This document shows, piece after piece, positions 33,722-42,088 of a stretch of 64,000 nucleotides of DNA. The notes beneath the pieces were generated by a model. It was not told where the DNA came from and ran no database searches. It saw only the letters and a list, made by a program, of their open reading frames with translations. How positions within the stretch are numbered: position 1 is the first letter of the stretch; each line of letters begins with the position of its first letter. The translations under genes and the position numbers were made by a program. The stretch lies in the NCBI GenBank assembly GCA_951813575.1, contig OX638375.1, forward strand, positions 682,001 through 746,000. The letters are read 5' to 3'. Origin of the DNA: Candidatus Binatia bacterium. GTDB taxonomy: Bacteria; Desulfobacterota; Binatia; UBA9968; JAJDTQ01.

Positions 33722-33904
33722 GGCGTCCTTCGACTTCGTTCCGCTGCGCTCCACTACGCTCAGGACGAACGGTGGTGGAACGGTCCATTCTTCGTTCGTC
33801 CCGAGCCCTTCGACAAGCTTGGGACGGACGGAGGGAGGGAGGTCGTTTCGATCTCCGTTCGTCCTGAGCGTAGTGGAGCGTCAGCGGAACGAAGCCGAAG
33901 GACG
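33722..33904. repeat. Imperfect long palindrome made of CCTTCGAC/AGGACGAACGG repeats
   Basis: The left arm (about 33724-33768) and right arm (about 33856-33904) are near-complementary over some 45 bp (TCCTTCGACTTCGTTCCGC... against ...GCGGAACGAAGCCGAAGGA), with a third related unit between them near 33795-33830. The same family recurs at 38127 and 46185. It fills the space between the VOC gene and the aminopeptidase gene. Confidence 0.7.
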
Positions 33905-33914
33905 CCAACCACCG

Positions 33915-34283
33915 TCACACCGGCCAGCCGTGCTGCGACAGGTCGATGAGGTTGCCGTCCGGGTCCTGCACGCGGTACTCCGATTCGCGGTTGGGCGGCC
34001 GCTTCCGCACATCGTCGGCCGCGCCCATGCGATCCGACAAGGGCTTCACGGCCTGGATGTCCTCCACCTCGAAGCCGATGTGGTTGAGCCCGCTCTCCAG
34101 CGGATGTCCTTCCGACTGCTCTTCCGGACCCTTGGGGATGATGGCGAGGTTGACGTGCCCGTCCGAAAGGTAGGTGGCGGTGCCGATGCCCTTGACGACC
34201 TTGAGCCCGAAGACGTTGGTGTAGTACTCCACCAGCTTCTCCTTGTCGTCCGTGAGGATGGCGATGTGACGAATCCGAGCCAT
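33915..34283 (-). CDS. VOC (glyoxalase/bleomycin-resistance-fold) protein
   Basis: 122 residues. Two beta-alpha-beta-beta-beta halves are evident, the first beginning IRHIAILTDDKEKLVEYYTNVFGL and the second GLNHIGFEVEDIQAV. Metal-binding His residues occur at the start of the first half (position 6) and in LNHIGFEV, and a Glu in NRESEYRVQDPDGNLIDL. VOC proteins include glyoxalase I, methylmalonyl-CoA epimerase and extradiol dioxygenases; this small single-domain form cannot be assigned. GAGGAG precedes the ATG. Confidence 0.75.
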   Translation of the reverse strand: MARIRHIAILTDDKEKLVEYYTNVFGLKVVKGIGTATYLSDGHVNLAIIPKGPEEQSEGHPLESGLNHIGFEVEDIQAVKPLSDRMGAADDVRKRPPNRESEYRVQDPDGNLIDLSQHGWPV

Positions 34284-34314
34284 GTCGATCTCCTCGTTAC
34301 GCGGTCATGAAAGG

Positions 34315-34341
34315 GGCGCCGGTGCTGCTTGCACCGACGCC
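34315..34341 (-). terminator. Hairpin after the dienelactone-hydrolase-like gene
   Basis: GGCGCCGGTGC and GCACCGACGCC pair around a 5-base loop with one mismatch, immediately next to the gene's stop codon on the minus strand. No strong T-run was seen. Confidence 0.5.
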
Positions 34342-35114
34342 TACAGGTGCTTCTTGAAGAAGTCCGTGGTCCGCTTCCAGGCCGTCTCCGCCGCCGCCTT
34401 GTCGTAGTTGCCGCTGTCGGCATTGGCGAAGGCATGCCCCGCGTTGGGGTAGATGAAGACCATGTGGTCGCCCTTCAGCGTCTTGAGCTTCGCCTGGAAC
34501 TCACGGACGTTGTCCACCTTGATGCCCCGGTCCGTCTCGCCGAAATGTCCCAGGATGGTGGCGCGCATCCGGCTGAGGTCGTCCTTGGGGTTGAAGCGGC
34601 CGTAGTAGATCACCGACGCCTTGACCCCGAGATCGTTCTTGGCCATCTGGTAGGACCAGCCGCCGCCGAAACACCAGCCCACCGATGCGATGCGGTTCGC
34701 ATCCACCTCGCCGTCGAGCCCCTTGAGGTAGGCCACCGCCTGCTTCAGGTTGGCGAAGGCCGACTCGGGATCCTTGCGCACTCCCCCGGCCAGCTTGCGG
34801 GCTCCGTCAGGGGTCGTCGCCATCCCGCCGTTGTAGAGATCCACCGCCAGCGCCACGTAGCCCAGCTCGGCAAACCGCCGCGCGTTCTCCCGGATGTTGT
34901 CGTTCAGGCCCCACCACTCATGGATCAGGATCAGCGCGGGACGCGCCTTCTTGTCCGCGGGTTTGGCGAGGTAGCCCTTGGCCTTGGCGTTGCCCTGGTC
35001 ATAGGCCACGTCTCCGGAGGTGATCTTCATGGACTGCGCGTAGGCGGCGCCGGCCGCGACCTGGCACGCCAGCAGTGCGACCATCACCCAAAGGAATGCG
35101 TTCCGAGTTCTCAT
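34341..35114 (-). CDS. Exported dienelactone-hydrolase-family protein
   Basis: 257 residues from ATG 35114 (GAGAAGGAAC upstream). A signal peptide (residues 1-27, ending AAYAQ) targets it to the periplasm. The nucleophile is a Cys in VGWCFGGG (Cys148), the acid lies in GETD (near 199) and the base is His in NAGHAF (near 231); Glu66 in HEWWG matches the Glu that activates the Cys in DLH. The natural substrate of DLH proteins is a lactone from chlorocatechol degradation, but many homologues act on other esters or lactones. It is the last gene of a minus-strand run beginning at the ABC transporter. Confidence 0.8.
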   Translation of the reverse strand: MRTRNAFLWVMVALLACQVAAGAAYAQSMKITSGDVAYDQGNAKAKGYLAKPADKKARPALILIHEWWGLNDNIRENARRFAELGYVALAVDLYNGGMATTPDGARKLAGGVRKDPESAFANLKQAVAYLKGLDGEVDANRIASVGWCFGGGWSYQMAKNDLGVKASVIYYGRFNPKDDLSRMRATILGHFGETDRGIKVDNVREFQAKLKTLKGDHMVFIYPNAGHAFANADSGNYDKAAAETAWKRTTDFFKKHL

Positions 35115-35145
35115 GTTCCTTCTCCCTTGCGCGGAGCGGAAGGCA

Positions 35146-36291
35146 TCAACCCTCCGACTCGTGTTTCCAGGCAACGTTTCCATTCACGATGACGCCTTCG
35201 ACCCGAGTGGCCGCCTCGAACGGCGGCCCGGAAAGGACCACGACATCCGCGTCCTTGCCTTGCTCCAGACTTCCTACCTGTCCGTCAATGCCCATGATCC
35301 GGGCGGAATTCACGGTCAGCGCCTTCAAGGCCTCGTCCGGACCGACCCCGTGGTCCACCGCCGTCATCCCCTGCATCCGGTGATTCTGGATGGGGATCAC
35401 CGGGTGATCGGTGGAGAAGGCCGTGAGCACGCCGTTCTCGATGAGTATCCGGGGCGAATCCAGGCTGCGCCCTGATTGCTCGAGGTTGCCGCGGGTCTTG
35501 AGCCAGGGCCCGTGCACGACGCCGACCCCTGCCCGCGACAGCTCCGCGGCTACCTTGTGCCCGTCGGTGCCGTGCTCGATGATCAGATCGAGGTCGAACT
35601 CCTGCGCGATCCGGATGGCCGTGATCATGTCATCGGCGCGGTGGGCGTGGGCCCGGAGGGGGATCTGCTTTCTCACCACCGGAACCATGGCCTCCAGCCG
35701 CAGGTTCCGCGGCCCCTTGCCGTTGGCGGCGTAGTGCTGGGCACTGACCAGCCCCTCCCGCAGGATGGCGGCAATGCCCATCCGTGTCATGGGGCTCTTC
35801 TTGAGGGCGCCGTACACGCCCTTGGGGCGCTCGCCGAAGGCAATCTTCATGCCCACCGGCGCCTTGACCAGCATCTCTTCAACGGTCCGCCCCACCACCT
35901 TGACGGCCGCGGGCTGACCGCAGATGACATTGTAGCTTCCGGGCATGACCCCCACCGTGGTAACGCCGGCCATGAGCGCATCCCGGAAAGCGATGTCCTC
36001 GGGATTGATGGCATCCAGCGCGCGAAGGTGCGGGACCACCGGATCCCCCACTTCGTCTTCGTCGCTCTGATTGGCCCCGACGCCATCCTGACACAGGCCG
36101 AGGTGGGTGTGGGCGTCGATCATCCCCGGAATGAGAACCTTGCCGCGCGCGTCCCAGACCTGGGCGTCCTCGGGCACTCCGACATCGGCTCCGACGGCTG
36201 CGATAGTCCGCCCGTCGGTCAACAGCGTTCCGTCCTGTATCACGCCGTCGGATGCGGTCATGATGCAGGCGCCGGTCAAAGCCAGCCGCAT
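35146..36291 (-). CDS. Amidohydrolase, imidazolonepropionase-like
   Basis: 381 residues of the amidohydrolase TIM-barrel superfamily. HTH at 61-63 in MIDAHTHLG provides the first two metal ligands; His in RAHAHRADD and EHGTDGH, and Asp in STDHP, supply the remaining site. The N-terminal and C-terminal small beta-sandwich strands are present. It is closest in style to the imidazolonepropionase/isoaspartyl dipeptidase group rather than to dihydroorotase. A GAGGAAT site precedes the ATG. It lies 31 bp beyond the next minus-strand amidohydrolase; both probably hydrolyse C-N bonds of compounds taken up by the transporter. Confidence 0.8.
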   Translation of the reverse strand: MRLALTGACIMTASDGVIQDGTLLTDGRTIAAVGADVGVPEDAQVWDARGKVLIPGMIDAHTHLGLCQDGVGANQSDEDEVGDPVVPHLRALDAINPEDIAFRDALMAGVTTVGVMPGSYNVICGQPAAVKVVGRTVEEMLVKAPVGMKIAFGERPKGVYGALKKSPMTRMGIAAILREGLVSAQHYAANGKGPRNLRLEAMVPVVRKQIPLRAHAHRADDMITAIRIAQEFDLDLIIEHGTDGHKVAAELSRAGVGVVHGPWLKTRGNLEQSGRSLDSPRILIENGVLTAFSTDHPVIPIQNHRMQGMTAVDHGVGPDEALKALTVNSARIMGIDGQVGSLEQGKDADVVVLSGPPFEAATRVEGVIVNGNVAWKHESEG

Positions 36292-36324
36292 GGATTCCTC
36301 CTGTTCACGGGCGCTGGAAACGGT

Positions 36325-37995
36325 CTATCCGCTGCGTTCATGGACGAGGCGTCCGTCCACGTAGGTCCGGTCGACCTCGATGTCCCGTATCGCCGTGGGC
36401 GCCACGCCGAGAATGTCCTCCGAGAGGAGCGCCAGATCCGCCCTCTTGCCCTCCTCCAGCGAACCGGTCCGGCCTTCGTCGAACGACGTATAGGCGCAGT
36501 TGTAGGTATAGATCCGGATGGCCTGCAACACGCTCACGCCCTCGTCGGCGTTGAGCACCTCGCCGCCCTCCTCGGGTCCGAAGCGGTGGTTCACCAGGAT
36601 GTCGATGCCCTGCAACGGGTTGTACATGCCCACCGGCCAGTCGGAGCCGCCGGAGATGATCACGCCCCGGTCGGTCAGCGACTTGAAGGGAAACGCGTAG
36701 CGCGCCCGCTCGCCCCACTGGCCGTGGATTCCCTCGCTCCCGATGCTCTCCAGGATCGGCGGCTGCGTGTTCCAGATGACGCCCAGCTCCGCCATACGGT
36801 CCATCACCCGCGGGTTCCAGAGGTAGGCGTGCTCGAGCCGGTGGCGCAGATCGTGGGCCGCCACCTGCTCGCGGCCGTGGGCGATGGCTTCCAGCGACCG
36901 GTGGATGCCGTGGTCGCCGTGGCAGATGAGCCCGGCCTGCCAGTCGCTGGCCTGGCACTGCGCCATGAAGTCGTTGATCACTTCCTGGGTGAGCCGGAAG
37001 CTGCCGAGCTTCTTCCCCGTGGGGTCGTTGCTGTAGGGCTCGAACAGGGCGGCGGTCTGGCCGATGACGCCGCCGTCGATGCCGACCTGAAGCGCCCCGA
37101 GCTTGAGCCACTCGGTGCCGAAGTTGGTGGCGAACCCGGTCTCGAAGATCTTCCCGGCGGCGCCTTCGAGGTCCCAACCTTCGCCGTGCACCGGATACGG
37201 GCCCATGACCACGCCCAGACTCGGCGGCGCCTGGCGGTGCAACCGCTGCCACGCCACCGTGTCCATGCGGTTGCGGATGGCCGCCTCGAACGCCGTGGTG
37301 ACGCCGTAGCGGTTGAGCTCGCCGGCCATCCAGCTATATCCGTCCATCAGCTCGTTGACGTCCCACTTGGGCAGGGTCGGCATGATGAACACGGTGCGGG
37401 TGTTGTCCCACATGGGGCCCAGGGGACGGTCCTGGTCGTCCCGTTCCATGGGGCCGCCGGGGGGGTCCGGGGTATCGTCCTGGACGCCCATTCGCCGCAA
37501 CCCCATGGTGTTGAAGGTCCACCCCATGGATTCCCGGTTGGAGATGCCCACCGGGTGGTCGGGCGACACCGGATCGAGGTCGAAACGGTTGGGATTGCGC
37601 CGGTCGGTAAGCCGCGTCGCCTGAAAGCCCCGGCCCAGGATCCAGTCGCCCGGCTTGACCTGCGCGGCCCGCTCCTCGATCGCGGCCACGATGTCCGCGA
37701 TGGACGGACAGGCGGCGTAAGTGCAGTCCACCCAATGGCGCTGGGGGCCGTTGGTCATGTGGATGTGGTTGTCGATGAAACCGGGGGTCAGGGCGCGCCC
37801 CTTGAGATCCACCACCTCGGTGTCGCGTCCGACGGTCTGCTCGACGTAGGCGCGGTCGCCCACCCGCAGGATGTTCCCGCCGCGCACCGCCAGCGCCTCC
37901 GCCACCTCGTCGCGCGGGTTGACCGTCACGATGGGCCCGCCGACAAAGACGATGTCGGCCGTGGAAACCGGTGTCGACACGTTGGATTCTGCCAT
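36325..37995 (-). CDS. Amidohydrolase (YtcJ-like)
   Basis: 556 residues of the YtcJ-like amidohydrolase-3 family. His77 and His79 in FIDNHIHM open the metal site, followed by GDHGIHRSLEAIAHGRE and HRLEHAYLW, the typical later metal-ligand and substrate segments, with SGGSDWPVG near the C-terminus giving the catalytic Asp. A paralogue with similar length and motifs is at 42089. Members act on N-substituted amides or formamides; the true substrate is often unknown. It starts between the repeat block and the oligopeptide-type ABC genes, which are transcribed in the same direction. Confidence 0.82.
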   Translation of the reverse strand: MAESNVSTPVSTADIVFVGGPIVTVNPRDEVAEALAVRGGNILRVGDRAYVEQTVGRDTEVVDLKGRALTPGFIDNHIHMTNGPQRHWVDCTYAACPSIADIVAAIEERAAQVKPGDWILGRGFQATRLTDRRNPNRFDLDPVSPDHPVGISNRESMGWTFNTMGLRRMGVQDDTPDPPGGPMERDDQDRPLGPMWDNTRTVFIMPTLPKWDVNELMDGYSWMAGELNRYGVTTAFEAAIRNRMDTVAWQRLHRQAPPSLGVVMGPYPVHGEGWDLEGAAGKIFETGFATNFGTEWLKLGALQVGIDGGVIGQTAALFEPYSNDPTGKKLGSFRLTQEVINDFMAQCQASDWQAGLICHGDHGIHRSLEAIAHGREQVAAHDLRHRLEHAYLWNPRVMDRMAELGVIWNTQPPILESIGSEGIHGQWGERARYAFPFKSLTDRGVIISGGSDWPVGMYNPLQGIDILVNHRFGPEEGGEVLNADEGVSVLQAIRIYTYNCAYTSFDEGRTGSLEEGKRADLALLSEDILGVAPTAIRDIEVDRTYVDGRLVHERSG

Positions 37996-38126
37996 GAAAC
38001 ACCCCCCGGATAGGCGTGAAAGACCCTACGCCAAGCCTGAATCGACAATAACCGCTCCCCGGTGTATGCGCAAGCTGAGGCCCGGGCAGGGTCCCGTCTT
38101 CCTCCCGCGACGCAACACCAGGTTAG

Positions 38127-38192
38127 CGTCCTTCGACTTCGCTTCGCGAAGCCTGTCCTGAGCTTTGTCGAAGGGCTCGGGACGAACGGTCC
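38127..38192. repeat. CCTTCGAC/GACGAACGG repeat unit
   Basis: CGTCCTTCGACTTCGCTTCG begins at 38127, and the block ends with CCTGAGCTTTGTCGAAGGGCT and GACGAACGGT. It belongs to the same family as 33722-33904 and 46185-46236. It separates the amidohydrolase gene start from the dppC-like stop. Confidence 0.65.
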
Positions 38193-38213
38193 TAAGGGAT
38201 ATCGGACAGATTT

Positions 38214-39113
38214 CTACCGGCGCGTGGGATCGAAGAAATCCCTCAGCCCGTCGCCGAGTATGTTGAACCCCAGGATCAGGAGCGTGATGGCCATTCCGGG
38301 GAAGAAGGCAGCCCAGGGGGCGCGTTCGACGTAGCCGTAGGCGCCGGTGAGCATGGCGCCCCAGGAGGGCGCGGGAGGCGGGTGGCCGACGCCGAGGAAG
38401 CTCAGGGACGACTCCGCGAGGATGGCGTAGGAGAAGGATAACGCGAACTGCACCAGCAACGGCGCGACCACGTTGGGAGCGATGTGGCTGCGGATGATGC
38501 GCGGGTGGGTGCCTCCGAGGACCTGGGCGGCCTCGACGAAGGGCTGCGCCTTGATCGCCAGGGTCGCTCCGCGCGCGACCCGGGCGAAGTGCGGCGCCTG
38601 CACCACGCAAAGGGCGATGATGACCGGCACCGACGGCGGCATCCCTCCGCCCGTGAGGAACGCGGCCACCGCGACGGCCAGCAGGATCGTCGGGAAGGCG
38701 AAGACGAGGTCGATGAGCATGGTGACCCCGCGGTCCAGCAGGCCGCCGAAATAGCCCCCGAGCACCCCGATGAACATGCCCACCACCGCGGCGCCCGTGG
38801 CCGAGAGCACCCCCACGACAAAGGCGATCCGGGCGCCGTAGATGACCCGGCTGAGCACGTCCCGTCCGAATTCGTCGGTGCCGAACCAGTGAGCGATGTC
38901 CGGTCCGGTCAGCCGCGACCCGGCGCCCATGTCGAGCGGGTCATAGGGTGCCAGCACGTCGGCGAACAGCGCCGCCAGAAGATACATGACGATAACCGCC
39001 GCGCCCACCACGGCCGGCCGGTGGCGGACGAACCGGCGCCACGCCCGCCCCGGCCCTTCACGACGGCGCGCCGCCGGCTGCCACGTACCGGTAGTGTTCG
39101 CGGCTTCCGCCAC
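38214..39113 (-). CDS. Peptide/nickel-type ABC transporter permease (DppC-like)
   Basis: 299 residues with an N-terminal proline-rich segment and DppC-type N-terminal helix, then five membrane helices; the EAA loop reads FVEAAQVLGGTHPRIIRSHI, the site where an ATPase subunit docks. The start is GTG 39113 with GGAGGA 11 bases upstream. It follows the DppB-like gene by 57 bp. No ATPase gene is present in this cluster, so the permeases must use ATPases encoded elsewhere. Confidence 0.85.
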   Translation of the reverse strand: MAEAANTTGTWQPAARRREGPGRAWRRFVRHRPAVVGAAVIVMYLLAALFADVLAPYDPLDMGAGSRLTGPDIAHWFGTDEFGRDVLSRVIYGARIAFVVGVLSATGAAVVGMFIGVLGGYFGGLLDRGVTMLIDLVFAFPTILLAVAVAAFLTGGGMPPSVPVIIALCVVQAPHFARVARGATLAIKAQPFVEAAQVLGGTHPRIIRSHIAPNVVAPLLVQFALSFSYAILAESSLSFLGVGHPPPAPSWGAMLTGAYGYVERAPWAAFFPGMAITLLILGFNILGDGLRDFFDPTRR

Positions 39114-39170
39114 GGGGTCAGTATCCTCCCTCTCCCGGCCTCTTCTTTACACGCGGGGGCATTGCATTCC

Positions 39171-40115
39171 CTAATCGTACCGCACGCGCGGATCCAGTAG
39201 TCCATAGCCGAGGTCCGCCAGCGTATTGATGATCACGTAACTGCCGGCGATGACGATCATCGTGGCCTGAAGCACCGGGTAGTCCCGGCTGAGCACGGCC
39301 TCCACCGCATATTGGCCGATGCCCGGAATGGCGAAGATCTGTTCGATGATGAGCGAGCCGCCAAGCAGCTTGCCGGTCTCCGTACCGATCAACGTCAACA
39401 CGGGGATGAAGGCGTTCCTGAGAGCGTGCCTGGAGAACACGCGGCGCTCGCGTACTCCCTTGGCGCGGGCCGTCCGGATGTAGTCATGGCCGAGCACGTC
39501 CAGCATGGCCGAACGAGCCATCCGCATCACCGCCGCCGCCATGGTCGTGCCCAGGGCGAGGGACGGCAGCATCAGCGAGCGCGTACTCTCGATGGGGTCT
39601 TCGAACAAGGATGTGTAGCCGACGGAAGGAAGGATGTTGAGGTAGACCGCAAAGACCAGCACCAGCAGCGTGGCCAGCCAGAAATGGGGCATCGCCAACC
39701 CGAGGATCCCGGTGGTGGTGACCAGCCCGTCGACCTTCCCGTTGGGATATCGCGAGGCAATGACCCCCAGGGTCACCCCGAAGATAACGCTCCACGTCCC
39801 CGCCATGAACGAGAGGTGCAAGGTCACCGGGAGACGCGCGAAGATTTCGTCCGCGATGGGGTATCCGGAGACGATGGAGCGTCCGAAATCGAGCTGCAGC
39901 ACGCGCCCGATCCATTCCACGTACTGGACCACGATCGGGCGGTCCAGACCCCAGAGCGCGCGGATCTCTTCGATGCGCCCGGAGCTCATGTACAGGCCGT
40001 AGATGAAGTCCACGGCGTCGCCGGGCACCAGGCGGATCATGTAGAACACCACCACCGAGATCCCGAACTGCACCAGCAGCAGGGAAATCAGCTTCTGCGC
40101 GATGTATCGACTCAC
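39171..40115 (-). CDS. Peptide/nickel-type ABC transporter permease (DppB-like)
   Basis: 314 residues. The N-terminal helix IAQKLISLLLVQFGISVVVFYMIRL and the long periplasmic loop (LVPGDAVDF) are DppB hallmarks; the EAA loop DYIRTARAKGVRERRVFSRHALRNAF shows the coupling helix. Start GTG 40115. It forms a heterodimeric membrane pore with the DppC-like subunit and receives ligand from the binding protein at 40247. Confidence 0.87.
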   Translation of the reverse strand: MSRYIAQKLISLLLVQFGISVVVFYMIRLVPGDAVDFIYGLYMSSGRIEEIRALWGLDRPIVVQYVEWIGRVLQLDFGRSIVSGYPIADEIFARLPVTLHLSFMAGTWSVIFGVTLGVIASRYPNGKVDGLVTTTGILGLAMPHFWLATLLVLVFAVYLNILPSVGYTSLFEDPIESTRSLMLPSLALGTTMAAAVMRMARSAMLDVLGHDYIRTARAKGVRERRVFSRHALRNAFIPVLTLIGTETGKLLGGSLIIEQIFAIPGIGQYAVEAVLSRDYPVLQATMIVIAGSYVIINTLADLGYGLLDPRVRYD

Positions 40116-40246
40116 CGGAACCCCGTCTCTACGCGCAAGAGATGCGCAGGTTTACGGAGGGACGCCGTGACGGCCGGAACACCGGACGGCCAGCCCCCGA
40201 CAGGCCTTCACGTCGGGGACCAGCCGCCGGCAGGTATCCTGCTTCC

Positions 40247-41821
40247 CTACTTGTCCAGCCATACCTCGCGGAACGAGTACTGGCTGGCGTTCGGAAAGGC
40301 GGTGTAACCCTTGACATAGTTGCGCATGGCCTGGAAACGGTCGAAGGCCACCAGGAACACCCAAGGCTGCTGTTCGGCCAGACGCTTCATGGCGACCCGG
40401 TAGGCTGCCTTGCGGTCCGGGATGGTGGTGGCCACCACGCCCTTGGCCAGCAGCTTGTCGAATTCCGGGTCACAGAACCGGCTGTTGTTGTAGCTGCCCT
40501 TGCAGGTGAACAGCGGCGACAGGGCGCCGTCGGGGTCGACGAAGTCCGAGCCCCACCAACGGATCGGATACATATGGAAGTTGCCCGTCCGCCAGTTACG
40601 TTGGGAGGTGGCGCTGTCCGAAGCCTTGATCTCGACCCGGATACCGACTTTCTTGAGCTCGGATTGCACGACCGCGGCGAACGGCGCGTGGTAGGAGGTG
40701 GTGCCGATGTCGATGGTGACATCGAAACCGTCGGGGTAGCCGGCCTCCGCCAGCAGCTTCTTCGCCTTCTCGCGATCGAGGCTGTAGTACTTGTCGTCAT
40801 TTCCCGCCCAGTAGGGTGGAATCAACGGCGGCCCCCAGAGCGGCTGCGCAAAACCGTCGAAGCCCTTCTCCACCATCTCGTTGCGGTCGATGGCGTAGGC
40901 CAGCGCCTGACGCACGCGCACGTCGTTCAACGGCTTCTTGCTGACGTTGAGGGAGATGTTGACGAAGCTGATGTTGGGCCCGCCGGTCACTTTGATCTTG
41001 GAGTCGCGCTTGAGGGCGTTGACGTCCTTGGGCGGCAGCGGCTCGATGTAGTCCACCTGGCCCGCCCGCAGCGCGTTGGTGCGCGCGGTCTGATCGACGA
41101 GGGGAATGAAGTGGAGCTCGTCCAGCAACGGCACCGACTTGTCGTAGTAGTTCGGGTTCTTGACCAGCACCAGGCGCCGGCCCTTGATTTGCTCCTTGAA
41201 CATGTAGGGGCCGGTCCCCATCATGCCGTCCTTCAGGCCCACCGGCATCGGCTTGACCGCCTCCTTGGCCACCATGGCCATGGCCGGCAGCGAAAGGTTC
41301 GTCACGATGGCCGCGTCGGGCCGCTTCAGCTTCAGCACCAGCTTGTACTTGGAGGGGGTCTCGATGGAGTCGATGGAAGCGATGGTGCTGGCGTAGCCCG
41401 CGGGGACGTTGGGATCCAGAATACGCTTCAGCGAGTATGCGGCATCTGCCGAGGTGAACTCCCGTCCGTTGTGGAACTTCACGCCCTCACGCAGGGTGAA
41501 CTCGAGCTCGGTCGGCGACTTGAACTCCCATTTCGTCGCCAGGTCCGGCCTCGGCTGGATGTCGGTGCCGGCGCGCACCAGCCCCGAGTAGACGTTCTGC
41601 ATGATGTTGATGTCCCAGCCCACGCGCGTGGTGTGAGGATCGAGGTCGTTCACGTCACGCTCGCCGCCCAGGCGCAGGATGCCGCCGGATTTCGCCGCCG
41701 AGGCCTGGGTCGCGAAGACGCAGAAAATGACCAGGACCGCGCCGATGGCAAGTGCCAAAGACCACCGCTTCGGCGAGGAATCAGAACAACCTAACCTTCG
41801 AATCAGGTTCGCCCGTTTCAT
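40247..41821 (-). CDS. Family 5 (DppA/OppA-like) extracellular solute-binding protein
   Basis: 524 residues from ATG 41821, which has an AAGGAGGA site; an upstream start would add nine residues. A signal peptide with an unusually long n-region (about 42 residues, SPKRWSLALAIGAVLVIFCVFATQASA) is followed by the SBP_bac_5 domain: ILRLGGERDVNDLDPHTTR, the CEFT loop-like EFTLREGVKFHNGREFTSADAAYSLKRI and the C-terminal domain ending VWLDK. It delivers ligand to the DppB/DppC pair. Family 5 proteins bind peptides, opines, nickel chelates or small organics; neighbours suggest an N-containing organic compound. Confidence 0.88.
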   Translation of the reverse strand: MKRANLIRRLGCSDSSPKRWSLALAIGAVLVIFCVFATQASAAKSGGILRLGGERDVNDLDPHTTRVGWDINIMQNVYSGLVRAGTDIQPRPDLATKWEFKSPTELEFTLREGVKFHNGREFTSADAAYSLKRILDPNVPAGYASTIASIDSIETPSKYKLVLKLKRPDAAIVTNLSLPAMAMVAKEAVKPMPVGLKDGMMGTGPYMFKEQIKGRRLVLVKNPNYYDKSVPLLDELHFIPLVDQTARTNALRAGQVDYIEPLPPKDVNALKRDSKIKVTGGPNISFVNISLNVSKKPLNDVRVRQALAYAIDRNEMVEKGFDGFAQPLWGPPLIPPYWAGNDDKYYSLDREKAKKLLAEAGYPDGFDVTIDIGTTSYHAPFAAVVQSELKKVGIRVEIKASDSATSQRNWRTGNFHMYPIRWWGSDFVDPDGALSPLFTCKGSYNNSRFCDPEFDKLLAKGVVATTIPDRKAAYRVAMKRLAEQQPWVFLVAFDRFQAMRNYVKGYTAFPNASQYSFREVWLDK

Positions 41822-42088
41822 CGTGGCTTCCTCCTTGGCGGCTTCCACCGACTATCCAAGGCACAGGGTGGAACCCCCGCCTGTTACGTCGGCGCCTTCC
41901 GGCGCTGGCTCGAACCGACCGTTTCGGGTATCCCGTCTCGGACGCGATACTCGCACAAGCTTTCGCGGAGTGTCAAGGTTGCACGGGTGAGCCCAACGAT
42001 GTAAGGGCGGGGATGTCTGGTGCGTAGGCGTAGCGATGAGACGCCCGTCGGAACTCACGGCAGGGGCCCTGTCGGAGGGAGGAGACTC

